From the NCBI RefSeq assembly GCF_000619945.1, contig NZ_JHVC01000006.1, forward strand, positions 222,129 to 286,128: DNA of 64,000 nt, in the 5' to 3' direction. A program made the position numbers and the translations under genes. The notes below the pieces were generated by a model. It worked only from the letters and a program-made list of their open reading frames with translations. It did not search any database and had not been told where the DNA came from. This document shows, in pieces, positions 8,427 to 13,489 of this stretch (within the stretch, counting starts at the first letter, position 1; each line of letters opens with the position of its first letter). This DNA is from Clostridium lundense DSM 17049. Its GTDB lineage: Bacteria > Bacillota > Clostridia > Clostridiales > Clostridiaceae.

Positions 8427-8878
8427 TAAACTTCACTCTCCCTTATATTTATTTCTTTCATTTTATCTACATTTTTATAGATTCTATTCCACTCATCTTC
8501 TCTAAATCCAATTTTACTTAAGCTAAGTTGTAAAAATATATCTTTATCTTTTGTATAATCTACATCCATACCTAAGATATTGATTATTTCATCTCCTACT
8601 TTTATAAATAAAGTTGAAAAGAGTTTTTTCAGTTTTTCTATAACATTTATTTGTTCTAGTTTTTTAGGGTTATTATTGCTATCTAAACTAGAAAAATAAA
8701 CTATTTGAATTAGAGTTCTATCTTCATATGTCCATCTATTTCTATCTTCCTGTGTATTACTTATAATGTAAATAAAAAAAGAAGGTCTTATTATACCTTC
8801 ATTTAAATCTTCAATACATGCTGGATATTGAAATTCATCATATATTTTTTTTGATATTGTTGTAAGCAGTTCCTTCAT
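8426..8878 (-). CDS. Tail terminator-type protein (DUF6838-like)
   Basis: 150 residues. The N-terminus (ISKKIYDEF) and the central RPSFFIYII...DRTLIQIVYF pattern resemble the small head-proximal tail terminator proteins found just upstream of the sheath in Clostridium contractile tails. Such a protein caps the head-proximal end of tube and sheath, and a headless particle still needs it. Assignment rests on this resemblance and on position, directly coupled to the sheath gene. Confidence 0.65.
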   Translation of the reverse strand: MKELLTTISKKIYDEFQYPACIEDLNEGIIRPSFFIYIISNTQEDRNRWTYEDRTLIQIVYFSSLDSNNNPKKLEQINVIEKLKKLFSTLFIKVGDEIINILGMDVDYTKDKDIFLQLSLSKIGFREDEWNRIYKNVDKMKEINIRESEV

Positions 8879-8889
8879 ACATTCACCTA

Positions 8890-9279
8890 CTATCCAAGTT
8901 CATTTAACAAACTTGCCATCCAATTGTCTAATTCTTCTAAAATCATGGGTTCTGAAGCTTGCAATCCCTTTTCAATGAAATGTTGTCCAAGTATAAATTT
9001 ATACTCCTTAGTAGAATCATCATAAATAATATAGCCATTATTAATTTTTTTACCATTATCCATGTCAACTAATATTTCAATTGAGTTACTATCTAAAACT
9101 TTGCTAACTATATTGACGTCTTTTCCATAATATAACGCAAATTTTTTAATATTTTCTTCTACTATATCATTTAGTTTTCTTAATTCTAATATTTTTTCTT
9201 CAAAACTTATTTTTCTTAAATGTGTTTTTAAATCTTCTTCCCATAACTTTAGATCTTCTGTTTGAAAAAAATCGTACAT
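8890..9279 (-). CDS. Unknown protein, first gene of the tail operon
   Basis: 129 residues that I do not recognise. It is acidic, mostly helical at the N-terminus (residues 10-50, charged, possible short coiled coil) and beta-rich in the centre (SNSIEILVDMDNGKK, NGYIIYDD). It ends with a helix carrying LDNWMASLLNEL. It begins the late leftward operon after the activator-type promoter and is followed after 11 bases by the tail terminator gene. In phages this slot often holds the head-tail joining gene. Here it may be a remnant or a specialised collar part. Confidence 0.6.
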   Translation of the reverse strand: MYDFFQTEDLKLWEEDLKTHLRKISFEEKILELRKLNDIVEENIKKFALYYGKDVNIVSKVLDSNSIEILVDMDNGKKINNGYIIYDDSTKEYKFILGQHFIEKGLQASEPMILEELDNWMASLLNELG

Positions 9280-9364
9280 AAAATTTAACTCCTCTTTTTA
9301 ATCTAAGTTAAACTTTCTTATAAACATTCAATTTAACCACCTCCCTATAAAATAAATCTCTAGC

Positions 9365-9393
9365 ATTATAATAAACAGTATTACTAGAAATTT
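9365..9393 (-). promoter_or_regulatory. Candidate late promoter with -10 but no -35
   Basis: On the reverse strand a perfect TATAAT (9370-9365) lies about 85 bases upstream of the first tail gene. The hexamer 17 bases further upstream reads AAATTT, unlike TTGACA. Activator-dependent phage late promoters usually look this way, and the gene just upstream encodes a sigma-region-4-like protein. A strong AGGGAGGTGG site follows near 9340-9350 and would only serve peptides of 7-9 codons. Confidence 0.45.
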
Positions 9394-9404
9394 AATGTAA
9401 AAAT

Positions 9405-9434
9405 AAAAGCACCTGCTTTTTGCTAAGTGCTTTT
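9405..9434. terminator. Terminator after the activator gene (bidirectional)
   Basis: AAAAGCAC (9405-9412) pairs with GTGCTTTT (9427-9434) around a 14-base loop. A T-run follows on both strands. On the reverse strand it ends the activator transcript before the late promoter, so tail genes need their own promoter. Confidence 0.7.
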
Positions 9435-9483
9435 GTTTTTTTATAATCTTTTACAATACTATAATAACACAGATTTTATGGCT

Positions 9484-9517
9484 TTTTGTCTTATCTTAGT
9501 CTCACTTTTGTCTTATC
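9484..9517. repeat. Direct repeat TTTTGTCTTATC, 22-base spacing
   Basis: Two perfect 12-base copies lie at 9484-9495 and 9506-9517, start to start 22 bases, close to two DNA turns. They overlap the end of the activator gene, roughly 115-150 bases upstream of the late -10. The spacing would suit a protein binding one face of the helix, but the terminator lies between them and the promoter. Confidence 0.4.
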
Positions 9518-10032
9518 TATTTTAATATGCCAATTAACCTAGCCATATGGCTTACTAAATTATCTTTCTTCCTATAAGCTGTAGCTCTAGACATATTAAA
9601 AATAATAGATATCTCTTCTACAGATTTATTATCCCCATATTTATATCTTAAAAGTTTTCTATCATCTTCTTCTAATAAATTTATATTGTAGTCAATATCT
9701 CCTATAATCACTTCTATTTCTCTTATTCTAGTATGTAACTTTAATATCTTTTGCTTTTTATATACTAATTCCTTTTCTAATTTTTCTATAGCTCTTATTG
9801 CTTCTTTTTCTGCATAGCTTGTACTATCAAATGAATTTTGTACCTTTTCTCCATAACTTATACTTTTAATTCCACCTTCTAAAGTAATATTAGTATTTTG
9901 AATATCTTCTTCTATATCTTCTTTTTGTTTCCATAGAATCACTACTTGATTTTTAAATTTTTCTATAGTTTTTATATGATAATAATATCTGCATAATATT
10001 TTTTCAGTTCTTTTTAAAATTTCCTTATCCAT
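9517..10032 (-). CDS. Sigma-70 region 4-like / ArpU-type late transcription activator (Xpf analogue)
   Basis: 171 residues. A long charged coiled coil fills residues 1-125. The C-terminal 45 residues are a helix-turn-helix of the sigma region 4 type (DRKLLRYKYGDNKSVEEISI... MSRATAYRKKDNL). Such proteins switch on late operons in Gram-positive phages, and Xpf does so for PBSX. It has a strong GGGGGA ribosome site and is preceded by a 24-residue mini-ORF. It is transcribed from the Xre-controlled leftward promoter and is followed by a terminator and then the tail operon, which fits an activator of that operon. Confidence 0.75.
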   Translation of the reverse strand: MDKEILKRTEKILCRYYYHIKTIEKFKNQVVILWKQKEDIEEDIQNTNITLEGGIKSISYGEKVQNSFDSTSYAEKEAIRAIEKLEKELVYKKQKILKLHTRIREIEVIIGDIDYNINLLEEDDRKLLRYKYGDNKSVEEISIIFNMSRATAYRKKDNLVSHMARLIGILK

Positions 10033-10035
10033 AAA

Positions 10036-10110
10036 TTATTCCCCCTTACCTGTAATATTGATTATTTCATTAAAAATCCTTTGTAATTGTAATTTAGATT
10101 TCAATTTCAT
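10036..10110 (-). CDS. 24-residue mini-ORF upstream of the activator
   Basis: The reverse strand encodes MKLKSKLQLQRIFNEIINIT plus GKGE between the leftward promoter and the activator, ending 3 bases before the activator start. A GGAGGG site lies directly before the ATG (too close) and 6 bases before an in-frame TTG at codon 3, so TTG may be the true start. It may be a leader peptide that couples translation to the activator. It could also be chance. Confidence 0.4.
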   Translation of the reverse strand: MKLKSKLQLQRIFNEIINITGKGE

Positions 10111-10154
10111 CCCTCCATATAAACTTAAAAATATAAGTAAGTTTCAAAACTATA

Positions 10155-10171
10155 GTAAACTTTAAGTTGAC
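10155..10171. promoter_or_regulatory. Xre-type operator O3
   Basis: GTAAAC TTTAA GTTGAC, a 6-5-6 imperfect palindrome with the same geometry as the two other operators in this region. On the reverse strand it is followed by TATAGT, so like O1 it fills a 17-base promoter spacer, though the -35 there (AATTTA) is poor. Confidence 0.6.
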
Positions 10172-10286
10172 TAAATTGTTAAAAAACTCCCTCCTAAATG
10201 AAATTTTCATATACTTTCAATAATTTATCTTTATCTCCATTTATATAATTCAATCAAGTAAACTTCCCGTTGTCCTCATATTTTTT

Positions 10287-10315
10287 ATTATAGTCAACTT
10301 TTAGTTGACAGTCAA
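10287..10315 (-). promoter_or_regulatory. Leftward promoter of the activator transcript with embedded operator O1
   Basis: On the reverse strand TTGACT (10315-10310), a spacer of exactly 17 bases and TATAAT (10292-10287) form a near-consensus promoter. The spacer is the palindrome GTCAAC TAAAA GTTGAC (O1, 10293-10309). A repressor there would block RNA polymerase directly. An additional half-site GTCAAC lies at 10311-10316. Confidence 0.75.
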
Positions 10316-10373
10316 CATTTTTAAGTGTTTTATTTAAAAATAATATTCGTTAAGTTGACACCAATTTTAAAAA

Positions 10374-10393
10374 GTAAACATTTAGTTTATAAT
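10374..10393 (+). promoter_or_regulatory. Operator O2 overlapping the -10 of the repressor gene
   Basis: GTAAAC ATTTA GTTTAT (10374-10390) is a third 6-5-6 site and overlaps a TATAAT at 10388-10393, 24 bases upstream of the repressor start codon. A lone GTTGAC half-site is at 10354-10359. The layout suggests autorepression of the xre gene. Confidence 0.55.
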
Positions 10394-10417
10394 ATATACT
10401 AAATAGGTGGTGATATT

Positions 10418-10795
10418 ATGGATGAATTAAAAGATAAGCTAAAAGAAGAAAGATTAAATAAGGGATTAAGTCAACCTGAATTAGCAAAGATAATGAATGT
10501 CTCAAAGCAAACCATATCTAACTGGGAAAATGGTAATAGAATACCAGATGTATTAACATTAAAAAAATTAGCAGACTTTTTTAATGTTTCTACAGATTAT
10601 CTTCTTTGCAGAACTGATCAACCACAAGGAATAATACAAAAAGCCACTATAAATGGAAATGAAATTGAATTAGAATTAGATAGAACAGTTTTTCCTAATG
10701 GATTAACTTATAAAGAAATATTAGAAAAATTAGAAGCTCTTGAAAAACTTGAAAAGGCTGGTTTTAAATTTAATCCTGATACATATAATGAATAA
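10418..10795 (+). CDS. Xre-family repressor of the tail locus
   Basis: 125 residues. The N-terminal 65 are a classical helix-turn-helix (KLKEERLNKGLSQPELAKIM, then VSKQTISNWENGNR), closely of the PBSX Xre type. The C-terminal half is Leu/Glu-rich and probably for dimerisation. There is no peptidase domain, so it is not a self-cleaving CI-type repressor and induction must come from outside. It is divergent from the activator and tail genes, with three matching operators in the region between. GGTGGTGA ribosome site, own terminator. Confidence 0.85.
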   Translation: MDELKDKLKEERLNKGLSQPELAKIMNVSKQTISNWENGNRIPDVLTLKKLADFFNVSTDYLLCRTDQPQGIIQKATINGNEIELELDRTVFPNGLTYKEILEKLEALEKLEKAGFKFNPDTYNE

Positions 10796-10797
10796 CT

Positions 10798-10838
10798 AAA
10801 AATGGTACTATACTAAAATAGCATAGTGCCATTTTTTT
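10798..10838 (+). terminator. Terminator of the repressor gene
   Basis: AAAATGGTACTAT pairs with ATAGTGCCATTTT with one internal mismatch, followed by a run of T. It starts two bases after the repressor stop codon. Confidence 0.75.
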
Positions 10839-10896
10839 ATTTTTAAATCTTTATACTTTTAAATTTCATATGGAATGTAATTATATAAAAAATATT

Positions 10897-10949
10897 TTAA
10901 CATTTTTTATAATTATGTTATAATTAAATTAGTTACAGAACATATGTTC
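10897..10949 (+). promoter_or_regulatory. Promoter with LexA (SOS) box for the 43-aa peptide
   Basis: TTAACA (10897-10902), 16-base spacer and TATAAT (10919-10924) form a good promoter. GAACATATGTTC (10938-10949), with flanking G, matches the Gram-positive LexA box CGAAC-N4-GTTCG in 13 of 14 positions and lies over the expected transcription start. The unit should be induced by DNA damage. Confidence 0.8.
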
Positions 10950-10975
10950 GAGTATAATTGAAGGAGATGTATTAT

Positions 10976-11107
10976 ATGGATCTAAATGGCATATTCTCCA
11001 TAAAGATAAATGGTTCTATTGTATACATAAATAATTCATTAAATGCAAATAAAAGTTCTTCTAACAAATCTGAAGATATTAAATCAAATAAAGATACCAA
11101 TAAATAG
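10976..11107 (+). CDS. SOS-controlled 43-residue peptide next to the tail locus
   Basis: The ORF reads MDLNGIFSIKINGSIVYINN followed by a hydrophilic Ser/Asn/Lys/Asp-rich tail ending DTNK, 43 residues in all. It has an excellent AAGGAGATG ribosome site 7 bases before the ATG, its own LexA-boxed promoter upstream and its own terminator downstream, so it is a complete transcription unit. I recognise no family and see no clear membrane helix. The N-terminal half is beta-prone. Lying beside a repressor that lacks its own protease, it could be an antirepressor that triggers tail production after DNA damage. That is a hypothesis. Confidence 0.65.
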   Translation: MDLNGIFSIKINGSIVYINNSLNANKSSSNKSEDIKSNKDTNK

Positions 11108-11123
11108 TTATTTGTAAAAATAT

Positions 11124-11165
11124 AAATCCTATCTAGTTATAATTTTATTTAACCAGATAGGATTT
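11124..11165 (+). terminator. Terminator after the SOS peptide
   Basis: AAATCCTATCT (11124-11134) pairs perfectly with AGATAGGATTT (11155-11165), 20-base loop, followed by an A/T-rich tail with ATTTTT. Confidence 0.65.
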
Positions 11166-11469
11166 AAAATTATTTTTAACACCTAATATAAAACATTTCG
11201 ATCTTCCTATTCCCCCATTTTACTACATTTAAATGAGGTTATATTCTATTTTCTTTTAGTAACTTCTATAAATTATGATACCATGTATTGTAATTTGACA
11301 CCATTAGCTTCATAAATATGTTACTCTAATTAACGAAATAGCATATCCTAATATGATAATTTCCTCCTAATAATAAATTATTTCAATAATCTATATGGAA
11401 TTTACTTCAATATTATTATATAATATATTATGTTTTAAGTATTTATAGAAGGGAAAGGGATAATTACCT
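11166..11469 (+). other. Intergenic upstream region of fbp
   Basis: About 300 AT-rich bases without an ORF. The only signals I see are an AT-rich promoter-like TATAATATATTATG stretch near 11418-11432 and the ribosome site GAAGGGAAAGGG shortly before the fbp start codon. Confidence 0.4.
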
Positions 11470-13464
11470 ATGACTTTGTATGATGAAACCAATATAAATA
11501 TAATAAAAGAAGATTTAAGATATTTGAAATTATTAAGCACTAAATATCCTACCATTTCTTCTGCTAGTGCAGAAATTATAAATTTACAGGCTATTTTAAA
11601 TTTACCAAAGGGGACAGAACACTTTATAAGCGATATTCATGGAGAATATGAATCCTTTACTCATATGCTTAAAAATGCTTCTGGCGTAATAAAAAGAAAA
11701 TTAGATGATATATTTGGTACATCCCTTATGGAAAAAGATAAGGCTAGCCTAGCTACTTTAATTTACTATCCAGAAGAAAAATTAGAAATACTAAAAGAAG
11801 AAGAACAAGATTTAGAAGAATGGTATAAAGTTACTTTGTATAGATTAATTCAAGTATGCAAATCTGTATCTTCAAAATATACACGCTCTAAAGTTAGAAA
11901 GGCGTTGCCTAAAGATTTTGCATATATTATTGAAGAATTACTAAATGAACAAGCAGATAGAATTAATAAACAAGAATATTATACTGGAATTATTAATACT
12001 ATAATAGATATCGAATGTGCTAATTCCTTTATAATTGCTTTATCAAAAGTAATTCAAAGACTTGTAGTTGATAGACTTCACATTATTGGTGATATTTATG
12101 ATAGAGGTCCTGGTGCTGAAATAATTATGGATGCCCTTATGGATCACCATTCTATTGATATTCAGTGGGGTAACCATGATATCCTATGGATGGGAGCAGC
12201 TTCTGGTTCAAAGACTTGTGTAGCTAATGTACTAAGAATATGTTTAAGATATGCAAACTTAGCTACTGTTGAAGATGGATATGGTATAAACCTTTTACCT
12301 TTAGCTAGCTTTGCTATGGGTACATACGCTAATGATCCTTGTAGTGGTTTTATACCTAGAACTTTAGATAAAAAGTTAAGTGATTCAGATATGTCTTTAT
12401 TTGCAAAAATGCATAAGGCTATATCAATTATACAATTTAAATTAGAAGGACAAAAAATATTAAGACATCCTGAATTCAAAATGGATTATATGCTTCTTTT
12501 AGATAAAATAAATTTCGAAAAGAACACTGTAATAGTTAATGGCAAAGAATATAAATTAAATGATACTAATTTTCCTACAATAGATCCAAAAAATCCATTT
12601 AAATTAACCAAAGAAGAAGATGCTATTATTAGTAAAATTACAAACTCATTTATAAATAGTGAAAAACTTCAAAAGCATATTAGATTTATGTACAGCAAAG
12701 GAAGCTTGTATTTAGTTTATAATTCAAATTTACTTTTCCATGGCTGTATACCATTAACTGAGGATGGCTCCTTCAAAGCACTGCAAATAGAAGGAACTAG
12801 CTATAAAGGGAAATCACTTTTAGATATTTTTGAACGCTATGCAAGAGAAGCTTACTTCTATAAAAATGACTTAACTATAAAAAATTATGCTATGGATATG
12901 ATGTGGTATCTATGGTGTGGACCTTATTCTCCTTTATTCGGAAAAGAAAGAATAACTACATTTGAAAGATACTTCATTGATGAAAAAGAAACTCATAAAG
13001 AAAATAGAAATGCTTATTATAAATTAAGAGATGAAGAAGAACTTTCTAATAGGATATTTGAAGAATTTAATTTAGATTCTCAAACCTCTCACATAATAAA
13101 TGGACATATACCAGTGAAAACAAAAGATGGCGAAAGCCCTATAAAAGCTAATGGTAAGCTACTAGTTATAGATGGCGGATTCTGTAGAGCTTATCAACCT
13201 GAAACTGGAATTGCAGGATATACCTTAATTTATAATTCATATGGTTTTTTACTATCATCTCATGAGCCTTTTGAATCAACAAAAAAAGCCATAGAAGAAG
13301 AACAAGATATTCTTTCCTCAACAGTTATATTAGAACATGTTGCTACAAGACAAAGAGTAGAGGATACAGATATAGGAAAAGAATTAAAAACACAAATTAA
13401 AGATTTAGAAAAATTACTTGTAGCTTATAGAAAAGGCTTAATTGATGAAAGAGAAAATGTTTAA
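11470..13464 (+). CDS. fbp: Fructose-1,6-bisphosphatase class III
   Basis: 664 residues, the full length of the clostridial/Bacillus class III enzyme that converts fructose-1,6-bisphosphate to fructose-6-phosphate in gluconeogenesis. Metallophosphatase motifs are visible: SDIHGEYE at residue 54, GDIYDRG near 208 and GNHD near 234 supply metal ligands, and NGHIPVK...G lies near residue 550. Transcribed alone, with its own ribosome site, and ended by a hairpin shared with the convergent helicase gene. Confidence 0.96.
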   Translation: MTLYDETNINIIKEDLRYLKLLSTKYPTISSASAEIINLQAILNLPKGTEHFISDIHGEYESFTHMLKNASGVIKRKLDDIFGTSLMEKDKASLATLIYYPEEKLEILKEEEQDLEEWYKVTLYRLIQVCKSVSSKYTRSKVRKALPKDFAYIIEELLNEQADRINKQEYYTGIINTIIDIECANSFIIALSKVIQRLVVDRLHIIGDIYDRGPGAEIIMDALMDHHSIDIQWGNHDILWMGAASGSKTCVANVLRICLRYANLATVEDGYGINLLPLASFAMGTYANDPCSGFIPRTLDKKLSDSDMSLFAKMHKAISIIQFKLEGQKILRHPEFKMDYMLLLDKINFEKNTVIVNGKEYKLNDTNFPTIDPKNPFKLTKEEDAIISKITNSFINSEKLQKHIRFMYSKGSLYLVYNSNLLFHGCIPLTEDGSFKALQIEGTSYKGKSLLDIFERYAREAYFYKNDLTIKNYAMDMMWYLWCGPYSPLFGKERITTFERYFIDEKETHKENRNAYYKLRDEEELSNRIFEEFNLDSQTSHIINGHIPVKTKDGESPIKANGKLLVIDGGFCRAYQPETGIAGYTLIYNSYGFLLSSHEPFESTKKAIEEEQDILSSTVILEHVATRQRVEDTDIGKELKTQIKDLEKLLVAYRKGLIDERENV

Positions 13465-13489
13465 AAAAAGTGCATCTGCACTTTTTTTA
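13463..13489. terminator. Bidirectional terminator between fbp and the helicase gene
   Basis: A7-GTGCA and TGCAC-T7 form a short tight hairpin between convergent genes. The T-run is present on either strand, and the helicase stop codon lies inside it. Confidence 0.8.

Noticed and set aside
1..10795. Intact temperate prophage
   Set aside because: No capsid, portal, terminase, integrase, replication or attachment-site repeats were found in the region upstream of the sheath, which passes directly to fbp. The left side is not visible, so this is a strong but not absolute rejection.
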